Positions 10,701 to 17,651 of a DNA stretch of 64,000 nt are shown here, one piece after another; positions within the stretch are counted from its first letter, which is position 1, and the number at the start of each line of letters is the position of its first letter. Location of the stretch: the NCBI GenBank assembly GCA_965221755.1, contig OZ244921.1, positions 434,001 through 498,000 of the forward strand. Reading direction: 5' to 3'. The notes under the pieces are model-generated. The model saw nothing but the letters and a program-made list of their open reading frames with translations, ran no database searches and was not told the origin of the DNA. The stretch is from Azophilus sp965221755. GTDB taxonomy: Bacteria > Pseudomonadota > Gammaproteobacteria > Pseudomonadales > Azotimanducaceae. Position numbers and translations under genes: made by a program.

Positions 10701-13700
10701 GCCGCCGCCACCGTCGCCTCGGTGGCGCAGCCCGCCCGCGCGCAGCCCGCGTAAGGATGGGTCTTCCAGGCCTTGGAGCCGTCGGCCTTGAACTGCACGT
10801 CGTAGTCGTTGATCGGCGAGCCGCCGTCCTCCGGCGCCTCCCAGACCACCGCCACCGAACCGCCCGCCCCATAGGCCGCCGGCTGCTTAACCCGATCCGG
10901 AACCCCCCAAGTGCGGCCGCGGCCCGGCTCCGACCACTTGCCCGGATGCGCGGCGCCCTGCAGCCGGTTCACGCCCCGCACCTGCACCTCGTGCCAAGTG
11001 CCGGATGCCAGCCCGGCCAGCGTGCGGGTCATGGAGCGGGTCTCGCCGCTGGAGGCCCGCGCGTCGGTGGGTGCGGTCCAGTCCCCGCCATCCGGGCGAT
11101 GCCGATACTGGTAATCCACAACGGGCCGCGCCACATCGTCTGCATCCGTCCAAGTCACCCGCCGCCAAGCCACGTCGAGCCGCTCATCGCCATGGTCCGC
11201 GTTGGCCACCACCGCGGGCGCCGCCACCCGGGGCGGCAGCCGCGCGTCCAGCCCCGTGCGCGCCCGGCCCGGCGGGGACCAAGGCCCGTTGTCGCCGCCC
11301 GTCGCCACGGCCCGCACCTGCACGATGTAGGCGGTGTCCGGCGTCAGGCCCGCCAACGTGGCCGTCAGGCCGTTGGCGGTCTCCCGCAGCCAAGCGTTGT
11401 CCATGCCCTCAAGGTCCGGATCCTCCCGGTAACGGACTTGGTAGTTGCTGATCGAAGCCGCCGGCGAGCAGGCCGCGGCCCGCCAAGCCACCGCCAGCGC
11501 CGTCGCCGAGCGCGCCCCGGACGGAGCGGTCGCTTGGGGCGCGCCGACGGCGCAGTTGCCGTCCGCGGTGCGGGCGAAAACGCTGCCCGACTCCATGCCT
11601 TGGCCGGCGGCGTTGTCCGCCCGCACCCGGACCTCGTACCGCGTCCCCGCCGACAGTCCGGTCAACGCTGAGCGCAGCCCCGGCTGCGGCTTGGCGGCCG
11701 TCCATTTGGCGGGCGGGTCCGAAACCTTCCGGTGCCGCACCACGTAGCCGTCCACCGGAGGATTGGCGGCGACCGCCTCCCAGGCGACGTCGAGCCCGTG
11801 GCGCTCATCGCCGGGCGACGGCGCCGCGGTCAGCCCGGACGGCGGCGCCGGGCGCTCCCAAGCCTCCGTGATCATGAGCGTCGCCACCGCCGGCGGCCGC
11901 AACGGCACGACCGTCCTGCCCCAAGCCACTTGCGTGACCGAGAACGTCACGGTCTCGTCGTCCTCATCAATGCCGTCGGCCCGCGCCGACACGGTGACCT
12001 TGGTTGCCGCGGTCAGGAACGGGTCGTTGGCCGCAACCGTCAGCTTGCGCCAATCCCGGCCACCCTTGAGCGTGTAGTCGTGGGAGGCGCCCTGCGTGGC
12101 GGTGCCGCCCACCGCCAGCACAATCGCCACGTCCGCCTTTGGCACCGGCACCCCGGTCAGCGTCGCTGACACCCGGTGGGCGCCCCGCAGGCCCTCGCGC
12201 AGCGCCGTCGGGCTCACGGACAGCGCCACGCCAAGGCCGCTTAAGTCCACGCCGTCGGCGAGCACCGGCTCCCGAATGGTCAGCGTCGCTCCCGTCACCC
12301 GGTGGCCGGGCGCCGTGCCCGCAATGGCCACCGCGTCGTCGGTGGCATTCGAGTCGGACCTGGGCGTAAAGGCGAGCTGCGTGGCTGCGCGGGTGGCGCC
12401 CGCCGCAATCGAGATGCGCTGCGTCCCGGTCACCGAGTAGGCGCCGGCGCCCAAGGCGAGCGCCACCTCCACCGGCCGGGGCGCCGGCCGGCGCAGAGCG
12501 GCGACCACTTCGACCACCTGCCTGCCCAGCGACTCGCCGATGGCGTCCGGGACGGCGGACAGCGACAGCGCGGCGTCGTTGTCGCGGATCGTCAGGGTCA
12601 GCGGCCGCGAGACGAGGGCCCTGTGCCCGGGATCCGCGCCGTTCCCGCTCGACGCGCAGTAGCCCTCCACCACCAGCGTCTCGTCGCCTTCCGCAAGGGC
12701 GTCGTCCACCAACGTCATCAGGACCGTCTGCCCCTTCCAGCCGTTCCCCGGGGTCAGCTTGCGCCGATCGGAAAAGGTCACGTCCGAAGCGCCGGCCTCG
12801 CTGCCCGCCGACAGCCGCAGCCGACAGCCTCCGTAGTTGCCGGCCGCAGGCCTAGGCTTCAGCGCCAGACGCACCTGAACTTCGCCCGCGTCCTCCCAAA
12901 GCACCGCGCCACCGCCCGCCAAGCCGGCCACTACGGCAACCTCCCGCGCCCGCGCCGCGGCCGGCGCCGACTTCGAGGCTATGGCCAAGACCGCCGCCGC
13001 GCACTCCGGCGACCCCGCCGGGCGCTCCTGGCCCGGCGGGCAGGCGACGCACCAGTTGCCTTGAGCCGCTGCCTCGGTGTGCGGCGGGCACCGTACGCAC
13101 TGGCCTTGGTCCAGAACGCCCGTCGGGCCGCAGCCGCAGGGGCCGCCGGCTTCGCTGGAAAGGCCCTTCCCGCAGGCCGCGCACGACGGTGCGCCAGTCG
13201 GGCGCTGCGTTCCGGCTTCGCAAGGGGCGCAGGCCCGTCCGGAGCCGTCGGGAACCTGGTTGGCGGGACATTCCCGGCAGGCGCCGCCATCGTTGAAGTC
13301 GGGGGTGGCGCACAGTGGCGGGAGAACGGCGACTTGGAAGGCCCCCAAGCTGGTCAGGCCGCGCCCGTCCGTTGCGCCGACCTCAATCCTGAAGCGCTGC
13401 CGGGGCGCATCCGGCGGCGGCTGCAGCGCGATCTTCAGCCGGGGACGGGCCGACGGGCCGACCGACCAGCCGGCCTCGGGGAGCCAACTCGGCGCCGGGC
13501 CGTCCGCAATGGGCGCCGCTCGCAGCCAAACCATCTCGAAGGCGCCGTCGCCGAGGCGATCCGGATCCGCCGCATCGACCCTCAGCACCGCCCGCTCGCC
13601 AGCGCGGACCTCGATCTTGCCCGCTGGGTGGAGGGTCAGCGTGGGGACGTGGTTGGCGGCGAGCGGCGATGCGGCTGCCGAGCCGGGTTCGGGGGCGTTG

Positions 13701-13777
13701 GCCAACGCCCAAGCGGCGGCGGCCAACAGGCAGAGCGCCCAAGGCCACCAAGTGGAGAGCGCACCGCCAGTCCGCAT
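4799..13777 (-). CDS. Giant secreted multi-domain repeat protein (FN3, Calx-beta, cadherin, InlB B-repeats)
   Basis: 2,992 residues with an N-terminal export signal (hydrophobic ALCLLAAAAWALA). Domain order as read: a beta domain; a cysteine-rich GCC2/GCC3-like segment (about residues 160-245, CPANQVPDGSGRACAPCEAG); Calx-beta-like repeats (for example SATLAEGGALQVTV near 1060); a run of fibronectin type III domains from about 650; a cadherin-like domain near 1165-1250; further FN3 and Calx-beta; InlB/Flg_new-type B-repeats (one near 1590, then four in tandem at about 1989-2305); a cysteine-rich region with recurring W-x-C-x-G motifs (about 2325-2800); and a C-terminal beta domain. I see no LPXTG, autotransporter barrel or RTX repeats, so its surface anchoring is unknown. 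It lies between a small secreted protein (36 bp upstream) and the LRR lipoprotein (10 bp downstream), so the three probably form one operon. An adhesin or matrix role is inference. Confidence 0.85.
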   Translation of the reverse strand: MRTGGALSTWWPWALCLLAAAAWALANAPEPGSAAASPLAANHVPTLTLHPAGKIEVRAGERAVLRVDAADPDRLGDGAFEMVWLRAAPIADGPAPSWLPEAGWSVGPSARPRLKIALQPPPDAPRQRFRIEVGATDGRGLTSLGAFQVAVLPPLCATPDFNDGGACRECPANQVPDGSGRACAPCEAGTQRPTGAPSCAACGKGLSSEAGGPCGCGPTGVLDQGQCVRCPPHTEAAAQGNWCVACPPGQERPAGSPECAAAVLAIASKSAPAAARAREVAVVAGLAGGGAVLWEDAGEVQVRLALKPRPAAGNYGGCRLRLSAGSEAGASDVTFSDRRKLTPGNGWKGQTVLMTLVDDALAEGDETLVVEGYCASSGNGADPGHRALVSRPLTLTIRDNDAALSLSAVPDAIGESLGRQVVEVVAALRRPAPRPVEVALALGAGAYSVTGTQRISIAAGATRAATQLAFTPRSDSNATDDAVAIAGTAPGHRVTGATLTIREPVLADGVDLSGLGVALSVSPTALREGLRGAHRVSATLTGVPVPKADVAIVLAVGGTATQGASHDYTLKGGRDWRKLTVAANDPFLTAATKVTVSARADGIDEDDETVTFSVTQVAWGRTVVPLRPPAVATLMITEAWERPAPPSGLTAAPSPGDERHGLDVAWEAVAANPPVDGYVVRHRKVSDPPAKWTAAKPQPGLRSALTGLSAGTRYEVRVRADNAAGQGMESGSVFARTADGNCAVGAPQATAPSGARSATALAVAWRAAACSPAASISNYQVRYREDPDLEGMDNAWLRETANGLTATLAGLTPDTAYIVQVRAVATGGDNGPWSPPGRARTGLDARLPPRVAAPAVVANADHGDERLDVAWRRVTWTDADDVARPVVDYQYRHRPDGGDWTAPTDARASSGETRSMTRTLAGLASGTWHEVQVRGVNRLQGAAHPGKWSEPGRGRTWGVPDRVKQPAAYGAGGSVAVVWEAPEDGGSPINDYDVQFKADGSKAWKTHPYAGCARAGCATEATVAAAATKVRVRAGNALGEGAWSPVAEVQALKLLRAAFGASSATLAEGGALQVTVRLDGAADRAVTVPLVAKGDADAFRLDGAAGGRLSFSAGESAKTFALAALQDADRDEEAVTLSFGPLPAGVLAGSPATLSLTIEDDDGRNRKPQFAGSSATRTIVENSPAGAAVGAPVTASDQDGDALTHSLAGAAAALFTIEAGTGQVSVGPGTALDFEGGPTSYALRVDVSDGKDEAGEADPTVDASVTLTVEVEDAAEPPLAPDAPTLNPRSRSMSARWSAPAHSGPPVTGQVLAHRAPGAAQWTQTALEGLATAAEIEGLSPGAAYEVRVRAVNDEGTGPWSAAAVANTLPAVLVEVSQPQPAIGADDAPVAVTLTAQVEAADGTLEGRWERSGRNGTTQRLSEEPLALESGRAVTLSASSSSPGWWLYALSVSHRLDGRESSTAHGAVVEWLPTVVLSGDPAAVPEGSARTVKVTAALTGDRVTGAAKSVTVTVAGGTATAAADFAEVEAFSIRIPGGDSSAEGAFELSALADSVAERAETVLVSGSAEQAGTALPVVGATLLIENVGLTLTVAPPSNGYVTGVDGGGATLIDCGSGGRSTCAATAPQGTSVTLTPTADAGHGFGGWTGDCSGRSRCKVVLDANRAVGARFAALPGSPGALALSPVGHDGLRASWQAPTGKGTGITAYELRLRMPGTQAWSGLASSGTGTQATITGLAAGTRYEAQVRAAAKEGRGSWSTLVDAVTLPEVSLSVDAARPVIDVADRAVTATLTAKATAAAGLLTGRWVRRTAEGLATVNGQPFAMESGRDYKAAFSHDAPGVRAYGLMVSHGANRAAGETGGVVEVRWLPTVMLIAAPSAVAEGGGAQRVSVTARLSGSAVEHVAKSVTVRVGGGTATAGRDFKAVDDFTIALPAKARGAIGRFELAPVADADAEGVETVAVSGSAVQDGLALPVRGATVRIQDPVRRALTVAKPANGRITGPGIDCGGQGADCSQTHPDGTAVTLAAAADSGHLLRGWTGDCSGTGGCVLVMDADKSVGASFAAARTLTVAKPSKGRITGPGIDCGGQGTDCSQVYLDGASVTLKAAADGGHLLRGWTGDCSGAGDCALVMGADKTVGASFAAARTLTVAKPSNGRITGSGIDCGGQGADCSEVYLDGASVTLKAAADATHLLRGWTGDCSGAGDCALAMDADKAVGASFAAKRTLTVARPSNGRVTGKVGAAAVIDCGADCAATLIDGAAVALRAAAADGHRFDSWGGACASEATASCSLAMDADRSVSASFAAGSTAGRCDEGVVDGCAAGTLNRSAFGDTPSHHRWRCDGANGGAHSPQCTKAKAGCAAGGRGWSAGGLSCSGSVAAASSGASATARDGGDPTRGSARFLCDDGDWVERPGAACTVDLGCGASESSCRTAGVRAAGLSSAAPVNGQCAATETTACWSGTPNRNSPADVVREDGACGALRNQCAGGASRVLTSTDAAFRWQCLGIDGEKRWSCLGADGGSSWRCEYGGRSRSCSLPTYGYGDRSCSEPAGTASDSPVCLECKPGHAEDENGDCVKVPEMPVCGSAEASCDVGTSAQSRDSLNPPVNKWTCSSAGETKICTDPAPPPDCGADEHHALDAAGELTCAPNPYCPSPLEENQCGPASATFMDLKDSVVHGERKPTKAEKCELGKFEDLDDVSPKNGKCASQANQCADGTTATNQRQSASEYRWDCVGVDGSKDNWKCEGKDGHRKWQCSSGSMTQSCRIPVTGVEVGTHDQGGTTVPATSERGCMACKPGHKLSGGVCVKLLAADAGGNKGKYGVIRFGFTPPYIAISAAYYTTTVSASATGGTPPYRFQWSDHHLSGAQVTYVFGLTQSFPVSRTVTVTDSAAPNATDRATATISLPPPSAAAPGSGAPGPRKGFAFAVPLGGERLFVWGGGGAVTVRSEDSGVAGVSVSSPAFRVAGAGLGETYVILRAGGEAMALPVVVR
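6862..7812 (-). repeat. Four tandem InlB-type B-repeat units, about 237 bp each
   Basis: Inside the giant gene, four units of about 79 residues follow one another, each with the pattern TLTVAKPSNGRITG, IDCGGQG.DCS, DGASVTL, LLRGWTGDCSG and DADK.VGASFAA. The shared segment reading cttggccaccgtaagggtc recurs exactly 237 bp apart (near 7323 and 7560). The two central units are nearly identical in DNA and the outermost (near 6900-7100) has diverged. A fifth, distant copy lies near 8760-9010. Confidence 0.9.
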
Positions 13778-13813
13778 GAACGGAACGGGCCTACATGGCT
13801 GGCGGGCAGTGGC

Positions 13814-14308
13814 TCACCGAACCCGCCGCGAATCGTTCAAGCCGGGCCGCGTTGCGCCGGTCAACTCGGCCTCCAAGTCAGCCAAGGTGAGCTGATTCTG
13901 AACGAGCATCTCCTCGACCACCAGCACCCGCCGAACATACCCGCGATGCATTCCGCAGGGACCGTCGAGGACGCCGAACTGGGCACAGGCCTGGCTGACG
14001 GCGCCCTCGGGCGCCCCGCCGCCGACCAAGCGCTCGACATGCCTGCGCCCGGCCCCGGGGGACGGCGAGGACGAACGGTCCACCAACCGGTCCCGGTAGC
14101 GCAGGGTAGCTGCGTCCACCAGCGCCGCTCGCCGGGACGGGGGCCAATGGTCCAGGCCCGGCAGCGCCAGCGCCGAGTGGTAAAGCCGCGCCAACTCGCC
14201 GGGCTCACCCTCCGGCAGCTCGTCCCAGGCCGCCGGATCGGCCGATGCAGTCAAGGCAAGCAACCCGAACAGGGCCGCAATGCCCAATGACCGTGCATAC
14301 AACGCCAT
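13814..14308 (-). CDS. Small secreted protein of unknown function
   Basis: 164 residues from ATG at 14308, which has a strong GGGAGGAG ribosome site 9 nt upstream; a TTG three codons earlier sits directly against that site and is unlikely. An N-terminal signal peptide (SLGIAALFGLLALTASA) ends before DPAAWDEL. The mature part is about 140 residues, helix-prone and charged, with two cysteines in its central part (ACAQFG and GPCGM). I recognise no family. It is the first gene of the minus-strand block leading into the giant repeat protein, and a promoter-like sequence lies just upstream, so it may be a partner or chaperone of the surface proteins. That role is a guess from position only. Confidence 0.65.
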   Translation of the reverse strand: MALYARSLGIAALFGLLALTASADPAAWDELPEGEPGELARLYHSALALPGLDHWPPSRRAALVDAATLRYRDRLVDRSSSPSPGAGRRHVERLVGGGAPEGAVSQACAQFGVLDGPCGMHRGYVRRVLVVEEMLVQNQLTLADLEAELTGATRPGLNDSRRVR

Positions 14309-14336
14309 GAACGCCAACTCCTCCCAACTGGCGAAA

Positions 14337-14366
14337 ATTCTACGTCCATCTTAACAAGCTGCACAA
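14337..14366 (-). promoter_or_regulatory. Candidate sigma-70 promoter of the giant-protein operon
   Basis: On the minus strand TTGTGC (14361-14366) and TAGAAT (14337-14342) are separated by 18 bp. Transcription would start about 20 bp upstream of the ATG at 14308. The -10 matches 5 of 6 consensus positions and the -35 only 3 of 6. Pattern match only. Confidence 0.4.
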
Positions 14367-14684
14367 CCAGATCCCGCAGCCACCAACCAACCTCAGCGAT
14401 TCTCGCATTGGCTGGCGGCAGCTTGGCCGGTCGGCGGCGCGGAAGCCGGCACCAGCCGCGATCGCCAAGGCATGCATCGCCAAGGCATGCAAGGAGGGGC
14501 GCAAGCTCGAATCGACGAAATGGGAACCGTCGGCCAAAAGCCGATCGGCTGCGCCAGCTCAGAAACATATCGAATCTGGCCTAAGCGAAACTCCAACCGC
14601 GCCCGCTTCGCGGGCGCGCCTTGTGTGTGTGCTTTTCGGCGGGAATGCAGGCAAGATAGGCGCTTTGCGCCAATCGGTTCCGAC
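14367..14684. other. Divergent intergenic region with 15-bp tandem duplication and hairpin-repeat fragment
   Basis: Non-coding stretch between the small secreted gene (leftward) and trxB (rightward). It holds a perfect 15-bp direct duplication (14461-14475 and 14476-14490) and, at about 14560-14621, a partial copy of the dispersed hairpin repeat family (GCGAAACTCC and a cgcccgcttcgcgggcg stem-loop). The trxB frame stays open leftward through this region, but the extension carries repeat sequence and does not match the family. Confidence 0.6.
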
Positions 14685-15623
14685 GTGCCCCAGCATCACA
14701 GGCTCATCGTTCTCGGCTCCGGCCCGGCCGGGCACACCGCCGCCCTCTACGCCGCCAGGGCCAACCTGCGGCCAGCGCTCATCACCGGGATTGAGGTTGG
14801 GGGCCAACTGACCACCACCACGGAGGTGGAGAACTGGCCCGGCGGGCATGCGGCCTTGCAGGGGCCGGAGTTGATGATGCGGATGGCCGAGCACGTCGAG
14901 CGCTTCGACGCCACCATCATCAACGACCAGATTGACGCCGCCGACCTCAGCGCGCGGCCCTTCGCGCTGACCGGCGAGCGGGGCCGCTACACGAGCGATG
15001 CGCTCATCATCGCCACCGGGGCATCCGCCCGTTACCTGGGCCTGCCCTCGGAGGAGGCCTTCAAGGGCCGCGGGGTGAGCGCCTGCGCCACCTGCGACGG
15101 CTTCTTCTACCGTGGCCGGGACGTGGCCGTCATCGGCGGCGGCAACACGGCGGCTGAGGAGGCGCTGTACCTGTCCAACATTGCCGGCAGGGTGACCTTG
15201 GTGCATCGCCGCGACGAGATGCGGGCGGAGAAGATCCTGCAGGACCGCCTGTTCGCCCGCGGCAACGTCGAGCCGGCTTGGAACCACGTCTTGGCCGAGG
15301 TGCTGGGCGACGAATCCGGCGTCACCGGCATCCGCATCCGCTCGACGCTAAGCGCGAAGGAGCGGCAAATCGATCTCGCCGGCGTCTTCATCGCCATCGG
15401 CCACACGCCGAACACCGGCATTTTCGATGGCCAGCTGGACATGGACGGCGGCTACATCAAGGTGTCGAGCGGCTTGGGCGGCAACGCCACCGCCACCAGC
15501 GTGGACGGCGTCTTCGCCGCCGGCGACGTGGCCGACCAAATCTACCGCCAAGCCGTCACCTCCGCCGGCTTCGGCTGCATGGCGGCCTTGGATGCCGAGA
15601 AGTATCTGGACTCGTTGGCTTGA
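14685..15623 (+). CDS. trxB: Thioredoxin-disulfide reductase
   Basis: FAD/NADPH flavoenzyme that reduces thioredoxin in the cytoplasm. With the GTG at 14685 the protein is 312 residues, close to the usual size, and begins directly with the FAD-binding Rossmann motif (LIVLGSGPAGHTAALYAAR, GxGxxG near residue 11). The redox-active CATC pair is C134/C137 (VSACATCDGF), the NADPH-binding GGGNTAAEEA follows, and the C-terminal FAD motif is GVFAAGDVAD. The frame is open further upstream, but that extension runs into dispersed repeat sequence and is not family-like. It converges on hpaH with a 10-bp gap. Confidence 0.95.
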   Translation: MPQHHRLIVLGSGPAGHTAALYAARANLRPALITGIEVGGQLTTTTEVENWPGGHAALQGPELMMRMAEHVERFDATIINDQIDAADLSARPFALTGERGRYTSDALIIATGASARYLGLPSEEAFKGRGVSACATCDGFFYRGRDVAVIGGGNTAAEEALYLSNIAGRVTLVHRRDEMRAEKILQDRLFARGNVEPAWNHVLAEVLGDESGVTGIRIRSTLSAKERQIDLAGVFIAIGHTPNTGIFDGQLDMDGGYIKVSSGLGGNATATSVDGVFAAGDVADQIYRQAVTSAGFGCMAALDAEKYLDSLA

Positions 15624-15633
15624 GGGCGCGGGA

Positions 15634-16443
15634 TCAGCTGAACGGAATGGCGAAACTGCCCAGCGTCCCGTAGTCCGCATGGAAGACATCGCCCGCGGCT
15701 ATGGGCACCGGGCGGGTGAAGGAGCCGGACAGCACCACGTCACCCGGTTCCAGCGCAATGCCGTGGGCCGCCAGCCGCCGGACCAGCCAGACCAAGCCGT
15801 TGGCCGGATGGTTGAGCACCGCCGCGGCGACGCCGCTTTCCTCGATGACGCCGTTCCTGAACAGCAGGGCGCTGACCCAGCGCAAGTCCAACTCCAACGG
15901 GCGCACGGGACGGCCGCCGAGCACCAGGCCGGCATTGGCGGCATTGTCGGCGATGGTGTCGCAAACGGTGCGTGGCCGCCCGGTCTCGGCATCCGTGCGC
16001 TGGCTGCGGGCGGCGATGATCTCCACGGCGGGAATGACATGCTCGGTGGCGTTGAGCACCTCCGTCAGCGTCACTTCGGCTCCGGCCAAGCGGTCGCGCA
16101 GCACGAAGGCAAGTTCCACTTCCAACTGCGGGTCGATGAATTGGGCCGCTTCGATGGGCTCGCCGGAGGCGAGGAACATGTCATCGAGCAGGGTGCCGAA
16201 GTCCGGCTCATCGATCCGCATCGCCTGCTGCATGGCCCGCGAGGTCAAGCCGATCTTGCGGCCCCGCACCCGGCGCCCCTCGCCCAGCTTGATGGCCACC
16301 CAAGCCTCCTGAATGGCGTAGGCGTCATCCAAATCCATCTGCGGATGCAGAAAGCTGAGCGGGCGAATCTGCTTCCGGGACCGTTCCGCCTCATGCAGCG
16401 CCTGGGCTGCGGCCTCGATTTCCGACCGAGTCAGCACGCTCAC
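15634..16443 (-). CDS. hpaH: 2-oxo-hepta-4-ene-1,7-dioate hydratase (HpaH/MhpD family)
   Basis: 269 residues, the usual length of the family, from a GTG start. It hydrates 2-oxo-hept-4-ene-dioate in the homoprotocatechuate meta-cleavage pathway. Strong family stretches can be read: GRKIGLTSRAMQQAMRIDEP, LDDMFLASGE, PQLEVELAFVL (metal-binding glutamates), VCDTIADNAANAGLVLGG and LNHPANGLVWL. The resemblance to HpaH of enterobacteria is closer than to 2-oxopent-4-enoate hydratase MhpD, but the substrate is inferred. No other hpa genes are present here; paaA is 15 kb away. Confidence 0.85.
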   Translation of the reverse strand: MSVLTRSEIEAAAQALHEAERSRKQIRPLSFLHPQMDLDDAYAIQEAWVAIKLGEGRRVRGRKIGLTSRAMQQAMRIDEPDFGTLLDDMFLASGEPIEAAQFIDPQLEVELAFVLRDRLAGAEVTLTEVLNATEHVIPAVEIIAARSQRTDAETGRPRTVCDTIADNAANAGLVLGGRPVRPLELDLRWVSALLFRNGVIEESGVAAAVLNHPANGLVWLVRRLAAHGIALEPGDVVLSGSFTRPVPIAAGDVFHADYGTLGSFAIPFS

Positions 16444-16696
16444 TCCGGCATGGCCAGATCGGGGAGCGCTGCGGAAAAACTTCGATTCCGAGCGCGGGCG
16501 GGGCGCCTAGGCACTCCCTTTCGCCGAAGGCAATTCCAGCGCAAACGGTCGCGAACCGCGCAAACAACGGCTAGGGGACTCGGCATCAAACTCGCCCTCG
16601 AACCGGTGCGAACCTTCAGTTCGCATTGAAGTTTCGCCGACGCGAAACTCCCGTTGAAGGCGCGGACCCCGAAAATCCCCACCACAGGCTTCAGCA

Positions 16697-17368
16697 TCAG
16701 ACCCGCCCTCGGACTGGAATAAGCGCTCCGTGGATGTCGGCCGCCGCATCGGAGGCGAGAAAGCAGATCACTTTGGCGAGGCTTGCCGGCGTCACCCAGG
16801 CGCTGTGGTCGGCGTTCGGCATGTCCGCCCGATTGCGCGGCGTGTCGATCAGGCTGGGCAGCACGGCGTTGACGTTGACCCCTTGGCCGCGCACCTCCTC
16901 GGCAGCGGCTTCAGTCAGCCGCATCACCACGGACTTGGCCGCCGTGTAGGCGCCCATGGACGCCAAGCCCTGCAAGGCGCCCAAGGCGCCGACGTTGACG
17001 ACGCTGCCCCGGCCCCGCGCCGTCAACCTGGGCAGCGTCGCGCTGAGCATGTTGCGCAGCGTGGTCACGTTGATGTCGAACAGGGCGCTCCAGTGGGCGT
17101 CCGTGATTTCAGACACCTTCGGCCCCATGTCGAAGCCGCCCGCGACGTTGCAGACGATGTCGAACTCGCCGACGTCCGCGACCGCCTCGGCCACGGCAGC
17201 CGCATCGGTGAGATCCAGTTCGAGACGCGCGCCGGAGCCGTCGGCGAACCCGGCCGCCACGTCGATCAGGATCGTTTGCGCCCCCTGCGCTTCGCATTCC
17301 TCGGCCACCGCCGCTCCAAGGATGCCCGCAGCGCCGGTGACGATCGCTGTTTTGCCCGCCAAGTCCAA
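16697..17368 (-). CDS. SDR family oxidoreductase lacking the catalytic serine
   Basis: 223 residues from a TTG start at 17368. It has the glycine-rich dinucleotide motif TGAAGILG (residues 11-18), the structural NVAGG, N100 (DINVT) and the active-site pair Y141/K145 (YTAAK). The position normally held by the catalytic serine, 13 residues before the tyrosine, is alanine (A128, in VNVGALGAL). Enough of the fold is present to call an SDR, but activity may be altered or absent. Substrate unknown. It is monocistronic as far as can be seen, with about 250 bp of repeat-like sequence between it and hpaH. Confidence 0.82.
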   Translation of the reverse strand: MDLAGKTAIVTGAAGILGAAVAEECEAQGAQTILIDVAAGFADGSGARLELDLTDAAAVAEAVADVGEFDIVCNVAGGFDMGPKVSEITDAHWSALFDINVTTLRNMLSATLPRLTARGRGSVVNVGALGALQGLASMGAYTAAKSVVMRLTEAAAEEVRGQGVNVNAVLPSLIDTPRNRADMPNADHSAWVTPASLAKVICFLASDAAADIHGALIPVRGRV

Positions 17369-17651
17369 AAGCCTGTTCCAGTGCTGCCAAACCCAATCAG
17401 TTTAACCTCGCCTCGGCTTGCGGACCTAATCCAATGCTGAACAAATCCAATGCTGAACGGCCATTCTCATTCCAGCCGGTGGCGGCTTCGCCGGTCGGGC
17501 GTTCTGAAGTTGGCAATGCCCTCGATCACCGGATTGCGAGGAGAGGACGCCGTCGCTTGGGAAACCTGAGCCGGACTTGATCCAAAATGAGAATTGCCGG
17601 CGCCGAATCAGTGCAGTGCGCAACCCTTGCGTGGTGTATGGTGGAAGTCCC
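17369..17651. other. Intergenic region with 15-bp direct duplication
   Basis: Divergent spacer between the SDR and the YeiH-type gene. AATCCAATGCTGAAC occurs at 17428-17442 and again at 17444-17458. A stem-like segment with two CCGGT words (near 17476-17497) is also seen. No convincing gene. Confidence 0.5.

Noticed and set aside
14472..14684. N-terminal extension of trxB
   Set aside because: The frame is open, but it runs through a repeat fragment and the reductase fold begins right after GTG 14685.
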